Origin: Oceanobacillus profundus
Lineage (GTDB): Bacteria; Bacillota; Bacilli; Bacillales; Amphibacillaceae
Length of the DNA stretch: 62,424 bases
Reading direction: 5' to 3'
NCBI RefSeq assembly: GCF_003515705.1
Contig: NZ_QWEH01000022.1
Span: 1-62,424 of the forward strand
The translations under genes and the position numbers were made by a program. The notes beneath the pieces were generated by a model, which was not told where the DNA came from, ran no database searches, and saw only the letters and a program-made list of their open reading frames with translations. Shown piece after piece: positions 9,124-16,962 of the stretch (the first letter of the stretch is position 1; each line of letters starts with the position of its first letter).

Positions 9124-9412
9124 CTATCCCTTGAGAAATGATCTTCATCTGATCTTTTACACCTGTTACACATGCTCTTACACTTCTTTCACCATCAACT
9201 GTTACACGACATTCATAACAGTGACCAATCCCGCAATAGATTCCCCGTGGTTTTTTTCCCTTTTCTGAATACCGTAAAATCCGTATATGATTAGCAAGTA
9301 ATGCTGCTGCGATTGTTTCTCCTTCAAATGCTGGGTAATCCACACCATTGTACGTGATTCGTACTTCTTTTTTGTCGATATAACCAAGGATGGGATGTTT
9401 TTCTATTCTCAT
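9107..9412 (-). CDS. plant-type [2Fe-2S] ferredoxin-like small subunit
   Basis: A 101-residue protein with the cysteine array CGIGHCYEC plus a fourth cysteine (RACV) about 18 residues later: the CX4CX2C...C pattern of Fer2-type proteins (PF13510, HcnA/SoxA-N like). It probably carries electrons between the FAD sites of the dehydrogenase complex. The start ATG overlaps the upstream stop (TAATG) and AAAGGA precedes it. The gene order BFD, Fer2, FAD/NAD, DAO shows one multi-subunit enzyme. Confidence 0.85.
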   Translation of the reverse strand: MRIEKHPILGYIDKKEVRITYNGVDYPAFEGETIAAALLANHIRILRYSEKGKKPRGIYCGIGHCYECRVTVDGERSVRACVTGVKDQMKIISQGIDADEI

Positions 9413-9678
9413 TACGAAGGATCCTTTCTACTTTGAGATAGATCAGCTAAACTTATTGGACGTACTGGGTTCTTATATGATACATTATTGAATTCTCGGA
9501 TATCTATATTTGTATAAAAAGTCATAGCCTGCTCCAACAACACGCGACACGTACGCCCTTGACAGATTCCCATTCCAGCTCGTGTTTCCATTTTGATTGC
9601 TTTTAAAGTTTCTGCTCCGTTTTGAATGGAAGTGATAATGTCACGTAACAATACTTCTTCACATCTGCAAATGATCAT
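9412..9678 (-). CDS. BFD-like [2Fe-2S] domain protein
   Basis: About 88 residues, beginning MIICRCEEV and carrying CQGRTC about 30 residues later: the CXC...CX4C ligand set of the BFD-like domain (PF04324/PF17806) that normally forms the C-terminus of HcnB/OoxA alpha subunits. A stand-alone form suggests a split subunit acting in trans. I favour the ATG at 9678 because the domain starts there; an ATG at 9702 gives eight more residues but has no clear SD. First gene of its operon, behind a repeat-rich leader. Confidence 0.8.
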   Translation of the reverse strand: MIICRCEEVLLRDIITSIQNGAETLKAIKMETRAGMGICQGRTCRVLLEQAMTFYTNIDIREFNNVSYKNPVRPISLADLSQSRKDPS

Positions 9679-9711
9679 GTTTGAATCATCAACTCCCTCC
9701 ATCAGCTTTCA

Positions 9712-9733
9712 ATAAAGTGAAGCTTCATTCAGT
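9712..9733 (-). repeat. 22-nt leader repeat, copy 2
   Basis: Near-identical to 7889-7910 (one difference). Here the centre is the perfect palindrome TGAAGCTTCA. It lies just upstream of the first gene of the flavoenzyme operon, where a shared protein-binding or RNA-processing site would be expected. No function can be proven from sequence. Confidence 0.6.
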
Positions 9734-9804
9734 GGTTTTTTTCATCTCCACAGAATGTTAGCACCACAAGGGTATGACTAAAGGCCCTTGAACAGAATCG
9801 GATT

Positions 9805-9882
9805 TTTACGGGCGGTTAATCCCCCATTTACATTGTTTTGATTACCTCACATTCTTGATGTGTGAGTTTTACTGCCCGTAAA
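9805..9882. repeat. 78-bp inverted-repeat element upstream of the flavoenzyme operon
   Basis: TTTACGGGCGGT at the left end and ACTGCCCGTAAA at the right end form 12-bp terminal inverted repeats with one mismatch. A CTCACAT/ATGTGTGAG hairpin with a bulge lies inside. The element shares ATCCCCCATTTAC and GCCCGTAAA with the permease leader at 2772-2873. It could be a small mobile (MITE-like) element or a structured leader. The rest of the 9703-10025 gap holds a CAAGGG/CCCTTG hairpin (9772 and 9789 region) and no credible gene. Confidence 0.5.
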
Positions 9883-10025
9883 CTCGGAATATATGAGCTT
9901 CTATTAGTTCAATTTATGAAAACGGATACTAATTCATACATGAATAACAACAGATTACATTTAAAATTTGTTCCTTTTCGCGAGAGAAGAGAAGGTAATA
10001 CTTATTGCAGAAGACTATATTTTCT

Positions 10026-10985
10026 TTACAAAGTAAGCGCCGTACCAACTCCTTTATCCATAGCCTTTTGATAGATTGTATTCGCAACGACTACATCAAA
10101 TAATGCCATTCCAGTTGACTTAAATACAATTGTATTTCCAAGAGTTGGTTTTGGTTCACTTCGAATATAAGTAGAGATTTTTTGTACAGCGTCAGGTTCT
10201 ATCAAGCCTTGAGCTAGAGGATAAATCAGGTCACCCGATTCAGCTATTGCATGTTCCGTATCTACTAAAATGGTGTCTGTAAGTTCATAGAGCGCTTCCG
10301 GAAATTCTTGCATGGATGGTTGATAGGAGCCGACCCCAATGATAAGCTTATTTCGAAGAAGATGCTTTTTATTTGGAAGAACGGGTTCACTTGAGCTTGT
10401 GGAAGTAATAATAATATCAGCGTTCTTTATCGCTTCTTCTGCAGTAACCATAGGATGCAACTGAATCGATGTACCGATCCAGCCCTCTAGCTGCGTGATA
10501 AAATTGGGAAGCTTCTCTGCACTCCGATTATAAAGGTAAATATCCGTAATCGACCTTTGGGAGCAGGCAGCCACAGCCTGGTAAAGACCTTGTACTCCTG
10601 TTCCAATAATCGCAAGTCTTGCAGCATTCTTTTTTGCTAAATGGCGCACTGCCGAGCCACCAACAGCGCCTGTCCGTAAACCAGTTAAAAAAGATCCTTC
10701 TAGAATACCTTTTACCTCCCCTGTTTCACTACTATTTAGTATGACAATCCCTTGAAGCATTGGTACATGCTTATTATTTGGAAAAAGTGTCACGAGTTTC
10801 GTTCCTATTGCTCCTGTAGTTATGCAGGGCATTAACAATAATGTGTTTTCCTTTTCTGAAACATGCATTCTATGCGGCATTTGAAATTGATTTTCTTCAT
10901 ATAATTGATAAGCTGAATCAACCGCGTCAACTACATCATTCATTGTAACTGCTTTTTGTATATCCTTTTCATTTAGAAATAACAT
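10026..10985 (-). CDS. ornithine cyclodeaminase / mu-crystallin family protein (imine reductase type)
   Basis: About 319 residues of the OCD/mu-crystallin family (PF02423). AIIGTGVQGLYQ is the NAD(P) Rossmann motif near residue 130, and MPHRMHV and TGAIGTKLVTLFPNN are the substrate-side segments. Members deaminate ornithine to proline or reduce cyclic imines such as pyrroline- or piperideine-2-carboxylate. Beside an imino-acid-type dehydrogenase, imine reduction seems the better guess. AGGAGG lies 10 bases before the ATG at 10985; an ATG at 10991 is also possible. It appears to be its own transcription unit, bounded by a terminator upstream and an inverted-repeat element downstream. Confidence 0.85.
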   Translation of the reverse strand: MLFLNEKDIQKAVTMNDVVDAVDSAYQLYEENQFQMPHRMHVSEKENTLLLMPCITTGAIGTKLVTLFPNNKHVPMLQGIVILNSSETGEVKGILEGSFLTGLRTGAVGGSAVRHLAKKNAARLAIIGTGVQGLYQAVAACSQRSITDIYLYNRSAEKLPNFITQLEGWIGTSIQLHPMVTAEEAIKNADIIITSTSSSEPVLPNKKHLLRNKLIIGVGSYQPSMQEFPEALYELTDTILVDTEHAIAESGDLIYPLAQGLIEPDAVQKISTYIRSEPKPTLGNTIVFKSTGMALFDVVVANTIYQKAMDKGVGTALTL

Positions 10986-11134
10986 ACACATTCGTCCTCC
11001 TGCCTCCATTAGGTCTTTTTAAACATTTGAAAGCAATCCTAATTTCCTCTTCCTAATTCAACATTTGAATTGTTACATTTATATTATTTCTAGAAGAGAT
11101 AAGACATTATATCTACTTGTTAAAATGATGTGGA

Positions 11135-11171
11135 TTAAAAACAATCAGGAGCCTGATGCTGGTCAAGCTCC
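11135..11171 (-). terminator. intrinsic terminator after the aldehyde dehydrogenase gene
   Basis: GGAGC-C-TGA/TCA-A-GCTCC hairpin (arms about 11148-11156 and 11163-11171) followed, on the minus strand, by TTGTTTTTAA. It ends the operon that runs from 16804 and separates it from the ornithine cyclodeaminase family gene. Confidence 0.6.
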
Positions 11172-11226
11172 CAATCCATCCATGTTTATTCACATAATGC
11201 AATTTGCCACATGTATCGTTACTTCC

Positions 11227-12717
11227 TCATACATCAATCTGCGCACGCTGAAGTGTTCCACTATAATCAACATACACTGCCTTCCATTCTGTAAATACGT
11301 CGAGAGCCTGGACGCCAGAATCACGATGACCATTCCCCGTTCCCTTTGTTCCCCCAAACGGCAAGTGAATTTCTGCCCCAGTTGTACCTGCATTCACATA
11401 GACAATTCCTGTATCCAGATCCCGCTGTGCTTTAAATACACGATTGACATCATTTGTGAAAATTGAACTGGATAGACCATACTCGACTCCATTATTTACT
11501 TCAATTGCCTCTTCAAAGCTTTTTACAGGTATCAAGGATACAACAGGACCAAAGATCTCCTCTTGTGCAATCCGCATATCTGCTGTTGCATCGGTGAACA
11601 ATGTTGGAGCAAAATAGTTTCCTTGGCGGTATTCTCCTTCCGTTAATTCATAGCCGCCAGCAAGCAGTTTAGCACCTTCATTTTTTCCAGTTTCAATATA
11701 GCTTTTTATCTTATCTATTCCGGCTTTGTTAATAATTGGACCAACCTTAATGGACTCATTTAAACCATTACCAATCGTTAAATTTTCCATCGCTGCTAGT
11801 AATCGTTCTTCCAATGTTTCTTTGACAGCTTCATGCACAATTACTCGGCTGCATGCTGTACAGCGTTGACCGCTTGTGCCAAATGCGCTCCATAAAATCG
11901 CTTCTACGGCAAGTTCAAGATCTGCATCATCCATAACAATCACAGCGTTTTTACCGCCCATTTCTAATGAAACCTTCTTCAATTGCTTTCCGCATGCTGC
12001 AGCAATATTTCGCCCCGTATCATTTGACCCTGTAAACGAAATAACCCGAATGTCTGTATGATGAACGAATGCATCACCAACTGTAGATCCAGAGCCAAAT
12101 ACAACATTTATTACACCTTTTGGCAAACCAGCTTCTTCAAAGATTTTGGCTAATTCATACGCCATAATTGGAGTTTCCGTTGCAGGCTTCCATACTACTG
12201 CATTTCCAGCGATGATTGCCGGAAACGATTTCCACGTAGCAATTGCAATTGGAAAATTCCATGGGGTAATAATTCCAACAACACCAACTGGTGCTCGCTG
12301 ACTCATCGCGAATTTATTCTTTAATTCTGCTGGTGTCGTTTGGCCAAAAAGCCGGCGCCCTTCCCCAGCAATATAAAAGGCCATATCGATTCCTTCTTGC
12401 ACTTCTCCACGAGCTTCTTCAATGACCTTCCCATTCTCCTGAGTTAAAAGCTGCGAAAGCCTTTCTTTCCGTTCTTTCAAGAGATAACCAACACGATATA
12501 GTACTTCAGCCCGTTGTGGTGCTGGAACTAGCGCCCATTCCTTTTGCGCTTCCTTAGCTGCCTGCACTGCTTTCTCTACATCGCTAGTATTAGAGAGTGG
12601 TACTTGAACAATTTCCTCACCTGTCGCTGGGTTAGTAACACCAGTAGACTCGCTTACTTCTACCCATTCACCATTAATGAAGTTTGCTAGTTTTCTTGTT
12701 TCTAATTGTATTGCCAT
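11227..12717 (-). CDS. NAD(P)-dependent aldehyde dehydrogenase
   Basis: A 496-residue aldehyde dehydrogenase (PF00171): ITPWNFPIAIATWK and FTGSNDTGRNIA are cofactor motifs, LEMGGKNAVIV carries the general-base glutamate, and GTSGQRCTACSR the catalytic cysteine. The C-terminal AGTTGAEIHLPFGG resembles semialdehyde dehydrogenases acting on 2-aminoadipate or 2-oxoglutarate semialdehyde, which would suit imino acid breakdown. That substrate idea is an inference. Good SD (GGGAGGAG) before ATG. It is the last gene of the operon running from the oxidase at 16804. Confidence 0.87.
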   Translation of the reverse strand: MAIQLETRKLANFINGEWVEVSESTGVTNPATGEEIVQVPLSNTSDVEKAVQAAKEAQKEWALVPAPQRAEVLYRVGYLLKERKERLSQLLTQENGKVIEEARGEVQEGIDMAFYIAGEGRRLFGQTTPAELKNKFAMSQRAPVGVVGIITPWNFPIAIATWKSFPAIIAGNAVVWKPATETPIMAYELAKIFEEAGLPKGVINVVFGSGSTVGDAFVHHTDIRVISFTGSNDTGRNIAAACGKQLKKVSLEMGGKNAVIVMDDADLELAVEAILWSAFGTSGQRCTACSRVIVHEAVKETLEERLLAAMENLTIGNGLNESIKVGPIINKAGIDKIKSYIETGKNEGAKLLAGGYELTEGEYRQGNYFAPTLFTDATADMRIAQEEIFGPVVSLIPVKSFEEAIEVNNGVEYGLSSSIFTNDVNRVFKAQRDLDTGIVYVNAGTTGAEIHLPFGGTKGTGNGHRDSGVQALDVFTEWKAVYVDYSGTLQRAQIDV

Positions 12718-12739
12718 TTTGACACTCCTCCCTAACTAT

Positions 12740-14368
12740 TCATTTTCCACGTAATCCCGTAATTGTCTGTGAAACAGAGATTTGTTCCTTTTCGGTCATA
12801 ATTTCAATCACAGCTACTCGCCCTTTCGTTAACGCTTTGTCAAAAGCAGATGCAAATTCCTCTGGAGAATTAACTACATATCCGTCTGCTCCCATACTGA
12901 TGGCTAGATCTTTAAAAGAAACCTGTCCTAAATCTGTACCAATTACTTTTTCTGGGTAATGCATTTCCTGGTGCATCCGGATTGTTCCATACATATTGTT
13001 ATTAAACACAAGGCAAATAATCGGAATCTGATAGCGAACCGCTGTCTCGAGTTCTTGCACTGTCATCATAAATCCACCATCACCTGATAAGGAGACCACC
13101 TGTTTCGTCGGAAAAGCAAGCTTTGCCCCAAGTGCTGCTGGCATGCCATATCCCATTGCACCCGATGTTGGTCCAATGTATGTATGCTTTTCCTTAAATG
13201 TATAAAATTGGTGCAGCCAGCCTGCGAAATTACCTGCGTCATTCGTTAATAAGGCATCATTCGATAGTTTGTCCTTCAAGATTTCGATTACTTTTCGATT
13301 AATCACGTCATTCCGACGAGCTTTTAAATCAGTTGCTTTTTCATAAGCTTGCCGTCTTGCTAATGTCCAATCCTCCCAATTTATAGGCATCGATAGTTCA
13401 TTTAGTAAGCGTAAGGTCTCCTTCGCATCAGCTACAATCCCAACTTCTGGTGCATACACCTTGCCAATCGTGTCATAGTCAATATCAATATGGATTAATT
13501 TTTGGCTGGAGCTTATAATCGTGTAATCCTGTGTGGTCACTTCTGATAACCTTGTTCCTAGTGCGAGAATAACATCTGCTTCACGAACGGTTTCAAGTAC
13601 TTCTTTTGGCGCACCTAGTCCAAGATGACCAGCATAATATTTGTTCTGATTTGGAAAGACATCATGCCTTCGAAATGCTGCAAGTACAGGTAGTTTGTTT
13701 TTTTCCGCAAAATCAATTAATAACCTTTCTGCCCGTGCGCTCTTTATACCACCCCCCGCAATGATGATTGGTTTTTTTGCCTCTAAGAGATGTGCCTTCA
13801 CCTGGCTCAATTCCTGATTAGATGGTGCAGGTAAGGGCGGCGCTAGCTTCGGACCAAATTTCATGAGCGCTTTTACGGGAAGAATGTCTTCTGGTAAAGA
13901 AACAACAACGGGTCCTGGTCTTCCAGTTTGTGCGATTCGAAAGGCCCGGCTAACGATTTCCGGTGTCCGTTCCGGATCTGTAATTTCAACAGCCCATTTC
14001 GTAATTGGTTGAAAATAGCGATCTAAATCAACTTCTTGGAAGCCCTCTCTTCCTCTGAACTTACTGCTGACCTGACCAAGGAAAACAACCATTGGAGTTG
14101 AATCCTGATAAGCTGTATGCACACCTATCGCCAGATTACTTCCACCTACAGCTCTTGTTGCTAAAACAACGCCTGGCTTTAATGTTGCTTTCGCATATCC
14201 TTCTGCCATAAAAGCGGCACCCCCCTCATGCCTAGCAGAAATAAGCTGAACGGATTGTTCATCGTAGAGGGCATCCAGCACTGGCAAGTAGCTCTCACCA
14301 GGCACACAGAAAACCTTTTGTATTCCTTCTCGTTTCATACATTCAACAATCGCCCTAGCAGCCGTCAT
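12740..14368 (-). CDS. thiamine-diphosphate-dependent enzyme, acetolactate-synthase-like
   Basis: A three-domain ThDP enzyme of about 542 residues. The PYR domain has SARHEGGAAFMAEGYA with the cofactor-activating glutamate, a central domain follows, and the PP domain has SGDGGFMMTVQELE...FNNNMYG, the metal/diphosphate motif. The family (PF02776, PF00205, PF02775) includes acetolactate synthases, decarboxylases and carboligases. Its place between an aminotransferase and an aldehyde dehydrogenase suggests decarboxylation of a 2-oxo acid to an aldehyde. The start is uncertain: ATG at 14368, an in-frame TTG after GAGGAG, or the ATG at 14407 that overlaps the upstream stop. Confidence 0.82.
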   Translation of the reverse strand: MTAARAIVECMKREGIQKVFCVPGESYLPVLDALYDEQSVQLISARHEGGAAFMAEGYAKATLKPGVVLATRAVGGSNLAIGVHTAYQDSTPMVVFLGQVSSKFRGREGFQEVDLDRYFQPITKWAVEITDPERTPEIVSRAFRIAQTGRPGPVVVSLPEDILPVKALMKFGPKLAPPLPAPSNQELSQVKAHLLEAKKPIIIAGGGIKSARAERLLIDFAEKNKLPVLAAFRRHDVFPNQNKYYAGHLGLGAPKEVLETVREADVILALGTRLSEVTTQDYTIISSSQKLIHIDIDYDTIGKVYAPEVGIVADAKETLRLLNELSMPINWEDWTLARRQAYEKATDLKARRNDVINRKVIEILKDKLSNDALLTNDAGNFAGWLHQFYTFKEKHTYIGPTSGAMGYGMPAALGAKLAFPTKQVVSLSGDGGFMMTVQELETAVRYQIPIICLVFNNNMYGTIRMHQEMHYPEKVIGTDLGQVSFKDLAISMGADGYVVNSPEEFASAFDKALTKGRVAVIEIMTEKEQISVSQTITGLRGK

Positions 14369-14403
14369 GTTTTCTTCTTTCCTAATCAAGATGGGTTCAC
14401 TCC

Positions 14404-15570
14404 TCATCCAGCTAAGTTTTTCATTCGCTTGATTACTTCATCTAAACGCTCTTCTGATACGGACAAAGATATTCGAAAATGCCCTTCCCCACCAGGACCA
14501 AACGCAGTTCCCGGAGTTACAATGATACCTAATTCGTCTAATAGCTTATCGGCAAATCCAGCTGATGTAAATCCATCCGGAACGTCTACCCAAAGAAAAA
14601 TCGTGCCTTTTGGCTTATATGCTGTCATCCCCATTTCAGCCAGAGCGTTGTAGAGTTTTTCCATTCTCTTTTTAAAAATTGCACTGTTTTCTCTAACCGT
14701 TCGATGATCACTTTGCAATGCAGCAGCTGCAGCTAACTGGATAGGAAGAAATTGACTTGTGTCAATATTGCTCTTTAATGTTGCAAGCGCTTGAATAATT
14801 TCTTTATTGCCAACAACATAGCCGATTCTCCATCCAGTCATGTTATAGCTTTTGGATAATGTACCAAATTCGATCGCAATATCTTTCGCATTCGGAACCT
14901 GAAGCACACTAGGTGATTTATACGTATCAAATGTTATAAGATCATAGGCAGCATCATGAGCAAGCAGGATATTATTTTTAGCAGCAAAATCAACCGCCTC
15001 GGTAAAGGTCGATAATTCAACCGTAGCTGCTGTCGGGTTACTTGGATAATTTAAAAAAAGTAGCTTTGCAGCTTCTCGCTCGCTCTTGGTTAGTGCATCA
15101 TATTGTGGAACATAGCTGTTTTGCTTATCAAGTGGTAAAGATACTGCATCTCCACCAGCTAGATGAACGCCCATTCGATAAACGGGATACCCCGGATCAG
15201 GGATAAGCACTGTATCACCCGGATTGATTACTGCCTGAATAAGATTCACAATTCCTTCCTTTGTACCAACGAGTGTTAACACCTCGGTATTCGAATCCAG
15301 CTCGACACCATAATGTTTTTTATAAAAGGAAGCAACCGCTTCTTTAAATTCCTGATTCCCGCTGTATGGAGAATAACGGTGGTTCGCAGGGTGCTTTGCT
15401 TCTTTTACTAAAACATCATAAATAAACTCTGGTGTTGGTAAATCTGGTGCACCAATTCCTAAATCAATCACATCGACCCCTTTTTCTTGCAAGGCTTTTT
15501 TCTTCCTATTAAGCTCTGAAAATAAATATGCCGGCATATTCTTCACGACGTCGGATACAAAATCGTTCAT
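14404..15570 (-). CDS. class I/II PLP-dependent aminotransferase (DapL/AspC-like)
   Basis: About 388 residues (PF00155). Visible motifs are YSPYSGNQEFKEAVA, NYPSNPTAATVE, AHDAAYDLITFD (cofactor aspartate/tyrosine) and FGTLSKSYNMTGWRIGY with the PLP lysine. It converts an amino acid to its 2-oxo acid in the cytoplasm, which would feed the downstream ThDP enzyme. The order aminotransferase, ThDP enzyme, aldehyde dehydrogenase is an Ehrlich-like route: transaminate, decarboxylate, oxidise. ATG at 15570 follows AAGGGGAGACAGA; the longer ORF start has no SD. Substrate unknown. Confidence 0.85.
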   Translation of the reverse strand: MNDFVSDVVKNMPAYLFSELNRKKKALQEKGVDVIDLGIGAPDLPTPEFIYDVLVKEAKHPANHRYSPYSGNQEFKEAVASFYKKHYGVELDSNTEVLTLVGTKEGIVNLIQAVINPGDTVLIPDPGYPVYRMGVHLAGGDAVSLPLDKQNSYVPQYDALTKSEREAAKLLFLNYPSNPTAATVELSTFTEAVDFAAKNNILLAHDAAYDLITFDTYKSPSVLQVPNAKDIAIEFGTLSKSYNMTGWRIGYVVGNKEIIQALATLKSNIDTSQFLPIQLAAAAALQSDHRTVRENSAIFKKRMEKLYNALAEMGMTAYKPKGTIFLWVDVPDGFTSAGFADKLLDELGIIVTPGTAFGPGGEGHFRISLSVSEERLDEVIKRMKNLAG

Positions 15571-15637
15571 TCTGTCTCCCCTTTTTAATACCATCATTTT
15601 TCACTGTTACAAATTCTTTTTAAACACAAAATAACCA

Positions 15638-16804
15638 TCATACAATTGCCTCTTCAACAATCAATTTATTGTTGGCAAATCTTTCGAAACATAACGGAGT
15701 TAAATCTAGTGTTTCATAAGCACCAGTAAGAATGAGCTCTGATAATCCTTTACCTACCGCTGGAGCTTGTTGCATGCCATGCCCGCTAAATCCACATGCC
15801 AAATAATATCCTTGCAGCTCAGGATGACCTCCTATAATAGCGTTCTGATCAAGTGTGTTATGGCTATACATCCCTGCCCAGCCTCGAATTATTTTTGCGT
15901 TTTCAAAGTTTGGCACCCGATGGCTTAATACCGCCCATAAATGTTCATAAAAAAAATCGCGTGACCATTTGAAGTCAATACCCGGCTTTACTTTTTCGGA
16001 ATAACCCGCGATCAGGAATTTACCTTCATGCCGGAAATAAACACCCGTTGGATCAATGGTTAAAGGCAATTCATTCGTTAAGGGTTCCGAAATATCAAAT
16101 TGAATAATTTGGCGCTTTAATGGGACAACAGGAATCGGCAAACCAATTGTTTCATTTAATGCTGGTGCCCAAGGACCTGCACAATTTATAACAATTGGTG
16201 CATGGTATATCTCATTATTCTTTAACTGAACACCCACAACTCTGTTTCTTTCTTTAATAATTGTTTCAACTTCTACATATTCGTACACTCCACCAAGCTG
16301 CCTGGTTTTGCGAATGTATCCTTGCATAACAGAGTAAGGATCTAAATATCCATCCTCCTTACAATAAAGCCCTCCTTGTAAATCATCGATATGCAACTCA
16401 GGAATAATTGTTTTCAGTTCTTCACTTGATAACAGCTCGGATGGCACACCATATCTCGCTTGTAATTGCTGTTGCTTAATTAGTGGATTTCTATTTTCAT
16501 TAGTTGATAGAAACAGGTAACCATTTTGCTTAAAATCAATTTCTGCTTTTTCAGAGTCAACAGCCATGTCTTCCGCAAATGTCACATACTTCTTTAAGCT
16601 ATACCTGCTAATCTGAATATTAATTGCTGTCGTAAACAATTGCCTAATACCTCCTGCACTTCTTGGTGTAGAGGCAAATTCATACATCTTATCTTTCTCA
16701 AACAAAGTAATTTCTCCTTCAAACCCATCGTTTAAAAGGTTAAATGCGATACTTGATCCAATAACCCCGCCACCAACAATAATGATATCTGTCTTCTTAA
16801 CCAA
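15638..16804 (-). CDS. FAD-dependent amine/D-amino acid oxidoreductase (sarcosine-oxidase-beta-like)
   Basis: 388 residues of the DAO fold. IIIVGGGVIGSSIAFNLL binds FAD at the N-terminus, STPRSAGGIRQLF is the segment typical of sarcosine/dimethylglycine-oxidase-like proteins, and CGFSGHGMQQAPAVG is the C-terminal FAD contact. It oxidises an amine or N-alkyl amino acid. It starts with TTG behind GGAGGTGCGGAT and is the first gene of the minus-strand operon, divergent from the CdaR-like regulator, so that regulator probably controls it. Distinct in sequence from the second DAO protein at 6680. Confidence 0.83.
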   Translation of the reverse strand: MVKKTDIIIVGGGVIGSSIAFNLLNDGFEGEITLFEKDKMYEFASTPRSAGGIRQLFTTAINIQISRYSLKKYVTFAEDMAVDSEKAEIDFKQNGYLFLSTNENRNPLIKQQQLQARYGVPSELLSSEELKTIIPELHIDDLQGGLYCKEDGYLDPYSVMQGYIRKTRQLGGVYEYVEVETIIKERNRVVGVQLKNNEIYHAPIVINCAGPWAPALNETIGLPIPVVPLKRQIIQFDISEPLTNELPLTIDPTGVYFRHEGKFLIAGYSEKVKPGIDFKWSRDFFYEHLWAVLSHRVPNFENAKIIRGWAGMYSHNTLDQNAIIGGHPELQGYYLACGFSGHGMQQAPAVGKGLSELILTGAYETLDLTPLCFERFANNKLIVEEAIV

Positions 16805-16890
16805 ATCCGCACCTCCAAGCCCATTTAAAAATCATATAATTTATTTATAGCTTCGTAATATCAATAAATCTATAGGCAAGATGTACAAAA

Positions 16891-16917
16891 AATTAAGTTT
16901 TCTATATTTTCTTAATT
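16891..16917. promoter_or_regulatory. inverted repeat in the divergent oxidase/regulator promoter region
   Basis: AATTAAG (16891-16897) and CTTAATT (16911-16917) form a 7-bp inverted repeat with a 13-base AT-rich spacer, midway between the two divergent genes. A plausible operator for the adjacent regulator, but AT-rich palindromes also occur by chance. Confidence 0.3.
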
Positions 16918-16962
16918 ATGTTACTGTGTTAATATGGTGTTAAATAAATCAAAAGAAAGGAG

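Noticed and set aside
11065..11466. 133-codon plus-strand frame over the end of the aldehyde dehydrogenase
   Set aside because: Crosses the terminator and the conserved C-terminus of the dehydrogenase on the opposite strand; no family resemblance.
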